DNA of 23,170 nucleotides from Chara braunii (lineage: Eukaryota; Streptophyta; Charophyceae; Charales; Characeae). Within the stretch, counting starts at the first letter, position 1; each line of letters begins with the position of its first letter. The stretch spans positions 1,951,669 to 1,974,838 of the forward strand of contig BFEA01000122.1 in the NCBI GenBank assembly GCA_003427395.1. The letters run 5' to 3'. Under the pieces are notes generated by a model that saw nothing but the letters and a program-made list of their open reading frames with translations, did not search any database and had not been told where the DNA came from. A program made the position numbers and the translations under genes. This document shows, in pieces, positions 9,145 through 18,328 of this stretch.

Positions 9145-9437
9145 TGAATTTTCCTAGGCTACCAGTCGGGCCGCCCGGGTCACCCTATTTTCCTGGGCCG
9201 ACCGTGGAAGGATTAGAGAAGGTACCAGCCAAAACAAAAAAAAACAAATAACAAAGTCCGAAAAAAAATTACGTTATGCAGAAACATAAACAGAACAACT
9301 TTTACCTCAGCATCACATTGAAATTCTTTACCAAATTTTAAATAAAATTTTAAATTAAAAATAATTTTATTTTTTATTTCTTTTTGGTCGGGCAGGGCAA
9401 GTGGATCCGGGCCACCCTGATAGCCTAGGAATTTTCA
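9145..9437. mobile_element. MITE-like inverted-repeat element
   Basis: The left end TGAATTTTCCTAGGCTACC (9145-9163) matches the reverse complement of the right end (9419-9437) at about 16 of 19 positions. Weaker inverted similarity continues inward through the GGGCCGCCCGGGT region (about 9166-9180 and 9404-9418). The 293-bp size, A/T-rich non-coding centre and terminal inverted repeats fit a miniature inverted-repeat transposable element. No clear target-site duplication is visible; the left flank is a poly(A) run that would hide a short one. Confidence 0.5.
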
Positions 9438-9439
9438 GA

Positions 9440-9940
9440 ATAAATAAACATAAAAATAAAAGAAATCAGAAAAATGAGAGAGAAGTAGGGGGAGAAGATA
9501 GTTCAGACTTCTAAAGAAAAGAGACAATTTAAATCACGAAAAAAGACAAAAGAAGAAAAAACAAAGAAAAATTTGAAGTTAGGGGTGAGGGGGAATGAAA
9601 AGGTGATGAAGAAAGAGAAAAATAGGTGAGAATGAGAAAAAGATTAAAGGGGGAGGTGGGGGGATGATTGGGTTGAAGTTGGGGGAGGGAAGGGGGAGAG
9701 GGGGGTGAGAGAATGCGAAAGAAAGGGATGAGAAAAGTGGAGAGAAGTGGAAGAGATTAGTAGAAAATGGTGAGTGGGGAGGGGGGGGAAGAAAAAAATG
9801 GTGGAAGATGAGTGAAGAGAGAGGAAAGAGGGGGAGGGGAGTAGAAGTAGAGGTAGAAGAGGTGATGGGATGGTGTAGGAGAGAGAGAGAGAGGGGGGGG
9901 GGGGGGAGAGTAGGTTAGTGGGGAGAGATGATACCAAACT
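9440..9940. repeat. Purine-rich low-complexity DNA
   Basis: About 500 bp of almost only A and G on the plus strand, ending in a GA tract and a run of about 13 G (9880-9908). The antisense frame encodes only Ser/Pro/Leu runs. No gene. Confidence 0.85.
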
Positions 9941-9967
9941 CTTGGTTGGCCAAGAGCAACAGGGTCA

Positions 9968-9988
9968 CCAAGATCCCCAGGATCTTGG
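9968..9988. repeat. Perfect 9-bp inverted repeat with 3-nt loop
   Basis: CCAAGATCC, loop CCA, GGATCTTGG. It lies just right of the purine tract, close to a second small palindrome (TTGGCCAA at about 9945). No function can be assigned. Confidence 0.7.
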
Positions 9989-10019
9989 CCTTCAAGGTGG
10001 TGGCAGCTTGCTGCTGCAG

Positions 10020-10247
10020 CAGAGAAAAGAAAATAATAATATTGAAATAATCAAGGGTTGGCAGAGATGCTGATCAGCCACCCTGATTGCACTTACGCGC
10101 AACCCCCTAGCCATGGGGGATCTTCACTGCTGCCAAAGTGCAGCTGCAACAGTAGGAGAGATCGTCATCATCATCATTATCATCTGGGTGGGTTGAGATC
10201 TTAATCAACCACCCTGATCTCCCTGTAGTGCAGCCCCCTACCCAGGG
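10020..10247. repeat. Imperfect 131-bp tandem duplication
   Basis: CCACCCTGAT followed by a CCCCCTA-CC block occurs at 10078 and again at 10209, with related upstream DNA (AATAAT- or CATCAT-rich, then GGTTG). The second copy runs into the gap, so the array may be longer. Confidence 0.7.
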
Positions 10248-10387
10248 NNNNNNNNNNNNNNNNNNNNNNNNNNNNNNNNNNNNNNNNNNNNNNNNNNNNN
10301 NNNNNNNNNNNNNNNNNNNNNNNNNNNNNNNNNNNNNNNNNNNNNNNNNNNNNNNNNNNNNNNNNNNNNNNNNNNNNNNNNNNNNNN
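10248..10387. other. Assembly gap (140 N)
   Basis: A run of N, flanked on the right by a G12 run. It sits at the edge of a tandem duplication, where short reads often fail to join. Confidence 1.
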
Positions 10388-10461
10388 TTGGGGGGGGGGG
10401 GTAAATAGCTCGCACAACACTCTTCAACACCAGCGTGCCGCACTATAAGGACATACACAAA

Positions 10462-10545
10462 GTTTGGCTAGTATGTTAAGGTGTTGGCTATTCACGCGCA
10501 TGGCTGGCAGCTGCCCAGGTTCAAACCCTGGCAGCAACATGCATC
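10462..10545 (+). mobile_element. tRNA-derived SINE-like segment
   Basis: A box-A-like TGGCTAGTATGTTAAGG (10465-10481) is followed about 37 nt later by a box-B-like GGTTCAAACCC (10518-10528). The latter sits in a perfect T-arm: stem CCAGG, seven-base loop TTCAAAC, stem CCTGG (10515-10531). These are the two internal RNA polymerase III promoter elements. The acceptor stem does not pair and no anticodon arm is convincing, so this is not a working tRNA; the head of a tRNA-derived SINE or a tRNA relic is more likely. No A-rich tail was identified. Confidence 0.55.
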
Positions 10546-10579
10546 CCGGATCTTGATACTTATAATCCAGGTGTGGGGC

Positions 10580-11105
10580 GGGGCAGCGTGGGCACGTGGC
10601 GCGTGTGTATGCGGCGGCCTTGGCCTTGGCGCACGCGTCGTGACGGTACCTCTCTTTTCTCGCCGACGACACCTCTCTTTTCTTGCCACGTGGCGGGGCA
10701 GCGTGGACACGTGGTACGTGTGTGTGCGTGTGCGGCGGCCTTGGCCTTGGCGCACGCGTTGTGACGACACCTTTCTCTTCTCGCCATGTGTCGCTCCCTT
10801 GCTGCTGCACATTTCTGCACTTTTTCCCGTTGTTTTGGTATGAAAATGCTTAAAAAACATGCAAAACCCTGTTGTCAGGTCTTATACCATATTTCGGGCT
10901 GTGGTGGGTAGGAACGGGGAACATTCCCGTTGCTTGCGCGCAAGCGTCGTGGCGACACCTCTTTTTTCTCACCACGTATCGCTCCCTTGCTGCTGCACAT
11001 TTCTGCACTTTTTCCCGCTGTTTGTGTATGAAAAGCCCAAAAAACAGGCAAAAACCCGTTGTCGGGTCTAACACCATATTTCGGGCTGTGGTGGGCGGGA
11101 GCAGG
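10580..11105. repeat. 115-bp and 188-bp tandem duplications
   Basis: GGGGCAGCGTGG plus a GCGGCGGCCTTGGCCTTGG block occurs at 10580 and 10695 (period 115). TCGCTCCCTTGCTGCTGCAC, followed by about 120 bp ending in ATTTCGGGCTGTGGTGGG, occurs at 10791 and 10979 (period 188). They lie directly inside the primer-binding site at 11116, that is, in the expected leader of the minus-strand LTR element. Confidence 0.88.
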
Positions 11106-11115
11106 TAACGTTCCT

Positions 11116-11127
11116 GCTCTGATACCA
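11116..11127 (-). other. tRNA-iMet-type primer-binding site
   Basis: The minus strand reads TGGTATCAGAGC, the classic plant LTR-retrotransposon primer-binding site complementary to the 3' end of initiator tRNA-Met. One base separates it from the LTR edge at 11129. Related degenerate copies (TCTTATACCAT, TCTAACACCAT) occur at the ends of the 188-bp repeats. Confidence 0.75.
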
Positions 11128-11128
11128 G

Positions 11129-11489
11129 TGTGGCGGACCCCCCGAGATGGCGGTCCATCAAGATGACGAGGACCCGCCGGGATGGCGGTCCATCAAGGGA
11201 CAACGCAACTCCGACGCGGACTCAACACTCATATACTCCAAAATGTGCAGAATCAAGAATAGCTTGAAAACAGACAACAGCTGGGGTATACCCCCTGCGG
11301 AATGACTGGACTGGACTGGACTGACCTGGTACCGACAGTGGTACCGGGCAGGACTGGACTGGACTGGAACAGCACACGGCTTGTGGGGTCAGGCCACGGC
11401 CTGGTCCCACAGGCCGAACAGACAGAAAACCCGATATGCTCTGCCTGCAGGCCAGGGCAGATAGAGGCCCACTGCACACACACACACAA

Positions 11490-11578
<89 letters not shown>

Positions 11579-12054
11579 CTAAATGACAAAAATGGAAAAT
11601 TGATCAAATTGCCGCTGCGATCTATTTCGCAGTTCAAATGATTTTTTTTAAGTTATTTAATATTTTCCTGGAAAGATAAAATAAAAAATCTACGAGTACT
11701 ACAATTTTGAATTTTCAGATTTTTCCACACATTCTTCTGAGCATGAAAATTCATTGGAGTACTTTTTCTGTTGGGCCACACATGGCAGAGTGGCAAAAAT
11801 GGAAAATGCGCTGAATTGGTGCAATAATTCGCGGTCTTACTGGTTTCTTTTATATTTTTTTCTGATATTTTTCCTGGAAAGACCACAACCTAATCTATGG
11901 ATTTTCAAATTTTCAGATTTTTCAGCTAATTCTTCTGAGCACAAAAAATTACCAAAGTTGCCTCTTGCAAATTGTGGGACTGGACCGACCGACCGGTACT
12001 CCTTTTGTGGACCACACTGAAGGGGACGGACGGTCCTTTGATTTTGCTACCACA
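11129..12054 (-). mobile_element. LTR (5' LTR in minus orientation) of a truncated LTR retrotransposon
   Basis: The left edge TGTGGCGG lies one base from the primer-binding site. The right edge GCTACCACA (12046-12054) gives TGTGG...CCACA inverted ends and a length of about 926 bp. An earlier CCACA at 12012-12016 is an alternative right end. Inside are two GATGGCGGTCCATCAAG copies (11147, 11181), a GGACT-rich cluster, a CA/GA microsatellite (11474-11577) and a roughly 200-bp tandem duplication (from about 11585 and 11790). No gag or pol is seen in the leftward internal region, and no partner LTR lies in the window, so the element is truncated or non-autonomous. Confidence 0.55.
11474..11577. 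repeat. (CA)n-(GA)n compound microsatellite
   Basis: CA repeats to about 11506 continue directly as GA repeats to 11577. Confidence 0.97.
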
Positions 12055-12059
12055 CTGGT

Positions 12060-12785
12060 TCTCCGCGCGATAGCTGTAGGTCGCCTGTAAGAAAGTGAGA
12101 CAAATTCTTTCACCAACACACCTGTTTACGCGCTGGTTGCCCGCCGCCCAAAAATGGGATACCTTGACCTGGACGTCGAAGCCTATTGTCTACCACATGG
12201 GCACGGGGAATGAAGCCCTAAGGGCTTTTTTTTTTTTTTTTGTGTGTGTGTGTGTGTCTGTGAGAGAGAGAGAGTGTGTTTTCTGCTTCCCTGGGGCTGC
12301 TGTATGGAGGGTTCAAGCACCTATTCGTATGCTATAAATGACCTGACACTTGCACTTCACTCTGGCACCCACGAAGGAACTCGCCTCCTCCTCCGGATGT
12401 TCAACCAACCTATCTATGCTGGCTCTCTCACACCACTCTAGCTCCGCCGCCCCTCCCCCTACTCCTCTCTCTAGCCCATCCACGTCATCTTTGTCGCCCT
12501 CGCAGGTACCGTCAACCTCCCTCCTCCCTCATCACCCATTCCGCCGCCCCCACCCTTTCCCCTCGCTCTCTTACTCCCTCCCCCATCACTTATGTATTGG
12601 GCCAAGTTCCGCACTTGCGAAGGTGCGTTGATTTATGACAAAGGTGCCGAAGAAGAAGAAGGGCTCCTACCCCACTTGCTGTAGCTGATCGCGCCCTCTC
12701 GGCGCTCCAGACAGAAAACGAAAATCAGTCAATCAATCAATCAATTTATCTATCGGATTCGTATTGATTGATTCATTGCCAGGGT
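12060..12785. other. Gene-free stretch with simple repeats
   Basis: Contains poly(T)-(TG)n-(GA)n at 12227-12275, Pro/Ser-type CTC- and CCC-rich DNA at 12430-12590, a short GAA run near 12650, and TCAATCAATCAA / TTGATTGATT inverted repeats at about 12727-12775 that could form a hairpin. No supported gene. Confidence 0.7.
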
Positions 12786-13318
12786 GTGTGTGTGTGAGAG
12801 AGAGAAAGAGAGACAAAGAGAGTGGGTCCCCGTCCACACCTCCCCCTCCCCACCCCTTTCCTCCCTTCCCTCCTTCCACTTTCCTTACCCGCCTCCCCCA
12901 CGTTCGTTAACCCCCTCCCCGTTTCCCCTCCTGCTCCTCCTCCCACTCCTCCTCCCACTCCTCCTCCCGCTCCTCCCACGCCTCCTCCGTCCCTTCCCAT
13001 TTCCCCTCGCGCTCCTTCTCCCGTTCCTAACCCGCGAGTCCCTGTTTCCCCTACAGGCTGCCGCTCCTCCTCCCGCCCCTCCTCCCGCTCCTCCAGCTCT
13101 TCCTCCTGCACCTCCTCCGCCCCTTCCGTTTCCCCTCCCGCTCCTTCTCTCGCTCCTCCTCTCGCTCCTTCTCCCACTCCTTCTCCCACTCCTTCTCCGA
13201 CTCTTCCCGCTCCTTCTCCCACTCCTCCCGCTCCTCCTCCAAACAACGTGACAAAGATCACGCCATAGCCATCTCATATGAAAAAAAAAGAAAAAAGGCC
13301 CGCCATGTGGCTAGCTAC

Positions 13319-13324
<6 letters not shown>

Positions 13325-13399
<75 letters not shown>
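13325..13399. repeat. (GA)n tract, array unit 1
   Basis: Uninterrupted AG dinucleotides, 75 bp. Confidence 0.97.
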
Positions 13400-13402
<3 letters not shown>

Positions 13403-13936
13403 ACCTCCAGCTGCTCCTCCACCACAACTTTGTACTCCTCCCGCTCCTTCTCCCGCTCCTCCTCCCACTCCCGCTCCTTTTCCCACTTCCTCTCCTTCTC
13501 CCACTCCCGCTCCTCCCACTCCTCCTCCCGCTCCTCCTCCCTCTCCTTCTCCCTCTCCCTCTCCTGCTGCTCGTCCCGCTCCTCCTGCTCCTCCTCCTTC
13601 TCCCACTGCTTCTCCAGGTTCTCCTGCTTTTCCCCCCATTCCTCCTCCCGCTCATTCTCCTGCTCCTCCTACTCCGCCTGCTTCTCCTCCTCCTCCTGTA
13701 CCTCCGCCCGCTCCTACCTGCCGCGCATTGATCCGCCTCTGCACGTATGCGGGCGCGCCTCTCTACCGATCTCCTGGTGCCACGCGTTGTTCCCGCTTCG
13801 CACCCGCTGACTGACCGCCATTCCACAAACTTCCTGCCGCCGGTCACAACCGAGTTTTGGTTGGGCCTGGCCGTGCCCGGCTTTTTTATCGGGCAATCAC
13901 CCCAAAAAAAGAAAAGAGGCCCACCACGTGGGTAGC

Positions 13937-13940
<4 letters not shown>

Positions 13941-14020
<80 letters not shown>
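13941..14020. repeat. (GA)n tract, array unit 2
   Basis: Uninterrupted GA dinucleotides, 80 bp, at the equivalent place in the next unit. Confidence 0.97.
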
Positions 14021-14023
<3 letters not shown>

Positions 14024-14580
14024 CCCACTGCTCCACCACAACTTTGTCCTCCTGCTTCGCCTCCCGCTCTGCCTCCCACTCCTCCTCCCTCTCCTTCTCC
14101 CGCTCCCCCTCCTGCTGCTCCTCCCGCTCCTCCCGCTCCTCCTTCTCCCGCTGCTTGTCCTGCTATTCCGCCCATTCCTCCTCCTGCTCCTTTGCCTGCT
14201 CCTCTTGCTCCTCCTCTCGCTGCTTCTCCTGCTATTCCGCCCATTCCTCCTCCCACTCCTTTGTCCGCTCCTCCTCCCACTCCTTCTCCCGCTTCGCCTC
14301 CTCCTCCTGCACCTCCTCCCACTCCTCTTACCTGCTGCGCGTTGATCCGCCTCTGCACGTATGAGGCCCCGCCTCTCTACCAATTCTCCTGGTGCCGCGC
14401 ATTGGCCCCGCTTTGCACCAGCCGACGGACCACCGCTGGTCACAGCCGAGTTTTGGTTGGGCCCGGCCTTGCCCTGCTTTTTTTTCGGACGAGCGCCACA
14501 AAAGTCGGGGTTTTGCGTGATTCGGCCTGCTCGGTGGGCCCATCGGTTCTGGCCCGGCGCGTTCCCAACACAGGAATCGG

Positions 14581-14617
14581 GGTCTCGCGTGAGATGGTCA
14601 CACGATCACGCGAGACC
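14581..14617. repeat. Perfect 12-bp inverted repeat, 13-nt loop
   Basis: GGTCTCGCGTGA (14581-14592) and TCACGCGAGACC (14606-14617) are exact reverse complements. The LINE reading frame ends inside it, so it marks the junction between the satellite-like array and the LINE remnant. Confidence 0.85.
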
Positions 14618-15545
14618 TGCTCCTTGCTTTAAGAGCTTGAAGATGTACCATCACCATGGAGTGATCAGACATGGCAGTGGGTACAATGTCAACTAGTGAA
14701 CATGCTTCAGCAATTGACTCTTCAACCCAAATAAGATCTATCCTACTACGTGAGTGGTGGTCATCAAGACCTGGGCCAAACCATGTGTATTTCCTATCAT
14801 CCGGAAATCGGGCTCGAAATATATCAACCATATCTAGTTCGGTCATGGCAGCGACCAAGGCTTGGGCATGTGGCTGTTGAGGACCAAATGTTGGATTGTC
14901 AAGCCCAGGATCAACTACTGGGTTAAGATCTCCAGTACTAACAAAATTAGCTGCCCACAGGAGAACAGTTGGTAGTGAGTGATCTCCAAAGCCACTTATG
15001 TTCTGTTCGATCGAAGGGGGCTTAAAAAACAGTAGCAATCAACCAAGCTCAGAACCCAGAGTGACCAAAAACCCAAGCCCACCAACCTCAGGAGCCCCAA
15101 AAGGCGTCATGCATCGAGCCCTGAAAGTCAGGAGCAAAGAGGATAGCCACAGTGCCACACCCCCCTGTGTGCTTTCAGCCGGAGCCCAAACCTGTCAGGC
15201 CCGCTACCAAGACCATTGATTACGAAGTCCAGACTCGTTCAACTTACTTTCTTGTAGACATAAAATCTGGAGTTTATGCGTACTAAATAATCTATGGATT
15301 TCCCTCCTTTTGGCCATTGAGATTCGAGATGCTAAGCCCTTCAAAGTCCATGAAGCAATTTTGATTGAATCCATAGACTCATCAATTTTTTTTGCATTCT
15401 CGAACTTACTAAATTGCCTTGAGAGGAACCCACAATCGGCTGGCATTCCAGAATCTACTGAAGATAGAATGACAGCTGTAACCCCATTCCTAATGGTGAA
15501 AAGGTGAGCTTGAGAATTAGGTCCAAAGAGAGGGAGGGCAGTTCA
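14598..15545 (-). pseudogene. LINE apurinic-type endonuclease pseudogene
   Basis: This domain nicks target DNA for LINE retrotransposition. One minus-strand frame runs from a stop near 15545 to 14598, interrupted by TAG and TGA codons near 15205-15195 and a TGA near 15039. In order it shows IKIASWTLKGLA (the family normally has Asn where Thr stands), LCLQESKL (catalytic Glu), QGGVAL, GDLNPVVDPGLD (usual GDFN), RKYTWFGPG, SRIDLIW and PTAMSDHSMV (catalytic Asp-His). Little is missing from the endonuclease itself, but no reverse transcriptase follows: the sequence ends at the hairpin and repeat array at 14500-14617. Loss of the 3' part is unusual, because LINE copies are normally 5'-truncated. 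The upstream part of the frame is weakly conserved. Confidence 0.9.
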
Positions 15546-15702
15546 GGGGTCAAACAGCAGGTTGAACACAAAGAAATGCAAACTTTAAGACGAAAGGAAT
15601 TTCCGTACCTTCTTCCGTGGGGGGAAGAAGACGAACAAAGGGTAGATTTGGTTGGTATTCGGGGGGTTGCAAATTGGTACTCCAGTTTTGTGGGTTGTCG
15701 AA

Positions 15703-15743
15703 ACTTTTTTTTTTTTTCGTTGTTGTTGTTGTTGTTGTTGTTG
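15703..15743. repeat. Poly(T) and (GTT)n
   Basis: About 13 T, then eight GTT units, within the region upstream of the LINE endonuclease on the minus strand. Confidence 0.95.
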
Positions 15744-15896
15744 AAACTGTTGGAAAACACAACTTCTGATATCCAGTCACTAAGAATTCGGCCTGCAAGC
15801 TAAGCTTGTGACTATGGGAAGGGGCACTGTGGGGGCAGTGTAAGTGCTACCATTAGCAGAGGTAGCGCTATTAGCTTGTAGTCAACATAAGGGTGA

Positions 15897-16302
15897 TTAG
15901 AAAGCGCACTTGAACTGTACCCATGGTGATCTCTGTTTTGTTGGCTGTTGTTTCTAAGGGTGCGTGGTGGCTTCCAGCGCTCCTACGCAATGGCAACCAC
16001 CGTGGGTTGGAATCTGGCGTCTACAACAAACTGAACTTCCTAAATAAAATGAAAAAAAAAAAGAAAGGTGCGTGGTGGGAAACCCATCTAGGCAGTTCAG
16101 GCTTCCTTTATGTTGGCCATGACATGACATCTTTTGGGACACTGGACCCACTTTCCAGCGAAGCCAAAGCTGGGTACTGACCCCGGTACATACCGCGTAT
16201 GAGTGATTAGGAAGCAAACTTGAACTGTACCCATGGTGTGACCTCTGTTCGATTGCTTGTTCTCTATTGAGGATCTAAGGGTGTGTGTGTGTGTGGTGGA
16301 GG
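15897..16302. repeat. Direct repeat, 310-bp offset
   Basis: ACTTGAACTGTACCCATGGT occurs at 15908 and 16218. Similarity continues through ATTAG.AAGC before it and TCTAAGGGTG(TG) after it. A shorter GGTGCGTGGTGG repeat lies between (15959 and 16067). No gene. Confidence 0.8.
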
Positions 16303-16403
16303 GCAGGGGGGGGGAGGGGGAGGCCCTGTAACCCGTAGACAGGAGTTTGAGGCAGGGTAGAGCGATCTAGGAAAGGGCCAGTAGGATGCATGATTTACGG
16401 GGC

Positions 16404-16545
16404 CATCGTCAGGAGGGAGTGCAGCATAGGGGTGAGGTCATCGTCAGGAGGGAGTGCCGCATAGGGGTGAGGTCATCGTCAGGAAGGATGCATGATTTAT
16501 GGGACCATCACGTTGAACAGGAGGGAGTGCAGCATAGGGGGCGGG
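16404..16545. repeat. 35-bp minisatellite
   Basis: CATCGTCAGGAGGGAGTG plus a GCAGCATAGGGGTGAGGT tail starts at 16404, 16439 and 16474 with an exact 35-bp period. The third copy is changed, and a further AGGAGGGAGTGCAGCATAGG follows at about 16520. Confidence 0.9.
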
Positions 16546-16549
16546 GTCT

Positions 16550-17458
16550 ATCCTGAATTGCAGGACGTGAGCTGGGTTTTCAGGGTCTACGGACCCTGCT
16601 GTGTAGGTGGCAGGGTAGTCTTACAGGGGACTCTGGAGTTGAATATGGTTGGAGTATAGTGGGGCATGGCTATGACCTCAGAGATATATAGATGAGATAC
16701 AACCTCTATAGACATAGATACGGATATGTATAAAAAAATGTACAACATGCAGCTGAACAGTGCAGAGAGAACAGTAGTAGTTAAAAAATACAGGGTTGCG
16801 CTAGGAAGAGGGGTAGTACTTAGACCTTGGTAATCATTAGACACTGCCTGGGAAGGCTCAAGCAGGGAGACTCTAGGTATGAACCCCTGGATGGGGGCCC
16901 ATCATGTTGTGCTCAGGGGGGCTGTAGGATACGCACCTAACGTCCGATGTACGCCGTGCAACAAGGCTCACACAAGAGTGCTTCAACTAGGGCTGGGTCT
17001 GCCTACCAGCACTGGTGCCTGTCACTGAAGTCTGTGATGATCATCCGCTTGACTGGTGGATGTCCACAACGTAGAGTACTGAGTGCTCCGATGGAGGCAG
17101 CAGGGGGTTCGCCAGGGGATAAAATTTAGAAGTGAGTCAAGTGACAATGAGAGAGGAAGGGGCTTCCTGAGCATAAAAGAGAGAGGGGGTGGAGGTGGGG
17201 GAGGGGAGGGGACAGAAGAAAAAAAAAAGATCAATGAGAGAACAGGGTTAAAAAAAAAGGAACACTAAAACTGCTGCTGATGTATGCACCATCTGGTCCA
17301 TGGCGAAGTTGAACTGAAGGTCGACTAGCATTGAGGCCGGTTCCGGAATCAAAATCAAATTGTGATGAGATTATATGAAAGTCAATAGTTTGGGATAAAG
17401 TGTTGTCCCCACTCCTTGTCCCTGGTAGATCGAAACTGGTATGGAATGGATTAGGAAA
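16550..17458. other. No gene seen
   Basis: Mixed-composition DNA with a purine-rich stretch (17145-17240) holding two short A runs. No recognisable coding, RNA or element feature. Confidence 0.5.
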
Positions 17459-17582
17459 GATGAGGAGGGCAAAGGAAAGGATGGGCCAAGATGGAAAGGG
17501 CAAGGGGGAAGACAGGAAAAGATGACGAGGGCAAAGGAAAAGGTTGGGCCGAGATGGAAAGGGCAAGGGGAAAGGTAGGAAG
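17459..17582. repeat. 62-bp tandem duplication, purine-rich
   Basis: GATGAGGAGGGCAAAGGAAA at 17459 and GATGACGAGGGCAAAGGAAA at 17521 start two similar units, both containing GATGGAAAGGGCAAGGGG. Confidence 0.9.
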
Positions 17583-17589
17583 CCCAAAC

Positions 17590-18137
17590 ATCAGATAAGG
17601 GTTTAGGGTTCAGGGTTTAGGAAGAAAAGGTGGGCACTGCTTAGATGAGGATTAGGGTTCAGGGTTTAAGCAAGGAAAGGCAGGAACTGCTCACAGCTTC
17701 CAGAGGTGCTAGGCATGTTGGCAGAATGTTGGAGGCCAGTAGCTGGGCTGAAGAGGCCCCTATGAGTCACATTTATTACCCTCTTAGCCAATCCCCCACC
17801 TTCAGGGCAATCAATGCAGCCGTGCACAGTATCATTCTCCGGAAACATCCTGAATCACAAAGACCCATGCAAGTTGTACAGGGACGCTGGACCCGATTTC
17901 CACCGGGTGTTGTTCTCCACCTATGGGGCAACCAAAGATCCTACTGGGGGTAGGTCCACGTATCACCTCCCCTAGTAAGGGAAACTCGGTTTGGTGAAAG
18001 AAGAAGAAGAAGAAGAAGAAGAAGAAGAAGAAGAAGAAGAAGACGAAGAAGAAGAAGAAGAAGAAGAAGAAGAAGAAGAAGAAGAAGAAGAAGAAGAAGA
18101 AGACGGAGGAAGAAGAAGGAAGAAGAAGGAAGAAGAA

Positions 18138-18168
<31 letters not shown>

Positions 18169-18175
18169 GAGAAGG
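17590..18175 (+). mobile_element. Second, diverged copy of the retroposon nested in the chromovirus, with GAA tail
   Basis: It starts with a 50-bp tandem duplication carrying TTTAGGG-like motifs (from 17593 and 17643). It then shares with the 3965-4849 insert TGAAGAGG, an A-A-T-C-C-C-C block, the exact 15-mer CAGGGCAATCAATGC (17803-17817) and a 39-nt block with 31 identities (17883-17921), in the same order and nearly the same spacing. It ends in an A-rich GAA tract (17996-18175), as the other ends in poly(A). No target-site duplication was identified. The open frame across it is not conserved between the copies, so I do not call it coding. Confidence 0.62.
17996..18175. repeat. (GAA)n tract, about 180 bp
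   Basis: Mostly AAG/GAA triplets with a few GAC and GGA interruptions. It is the inferred 3' tail of the preceding retroposon. Confidence 0.97.
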
Positions 18176-18328
18176 ATAAAATGCTGTAGTAAGGTCCAAA
18201 ACCTCAAGTCCAAAATCAAGTGCCGATCCATTACGTTGGTGAAAGTAAATCAAATTAACCACAAAATCGGACTGAGGGTCCGTACTGATGAAAATTAACC
18301 AATGGGGAATATGCCAGAACAAGCCGAA

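Larger units (their letters stand above)
12786..14500. repeat. Tandem array of about 615-bp units: GA tract plus CTC-rich block plus unique tail
   Basis: Two full units are clear. Each begins with AAAAGGCCC.CCA.GTGG.TAGC (13291, 13913), then a GA tract, then CTCCACCACAACTTTGT, several hundred bases of degenerate CTCCTCCCG repeats, and a tail with ATTGATCCGCCTCTGCACGT (from about 13728 and 14341) and GAGTTTTGGTTGGGCC (about 13852 and 14449). The period is 614-621 bp. A related but diverged GA plus CTC unit precedes them at 12786-13260. The open frames encode only Ser/Arg/Pro or Leu runs and are not genes. Confidence 0.88.

Noticed and set aside
10462-10545. Functional tRNA gene
   Set aside because: The T-arm is perfect, but the acceptor stem and anticodon arm do not form.
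12784-13277. Pro/Ser- or Gly/Arg/Glu-rich frames of 130-162 codons
   Set aside because: Low-complexity CTC/GAG repeats read in all frames; no domain, and the frame is not kept between array units.
13311-14632. Ser/Arg-rich frames up to 242 codons (SR-protein-like appearance)
   Set aside because: They arise from GA tracts and CTC-rich DNA in the satellite-like array; all reading frames are open, and there is no RNA-binding domain.
17645-17953. 102-codon plus-strand frame in the retroposon copy
   Set aside because: The frame is not kept in the related insert at 3965-4849, and no domain is visible.
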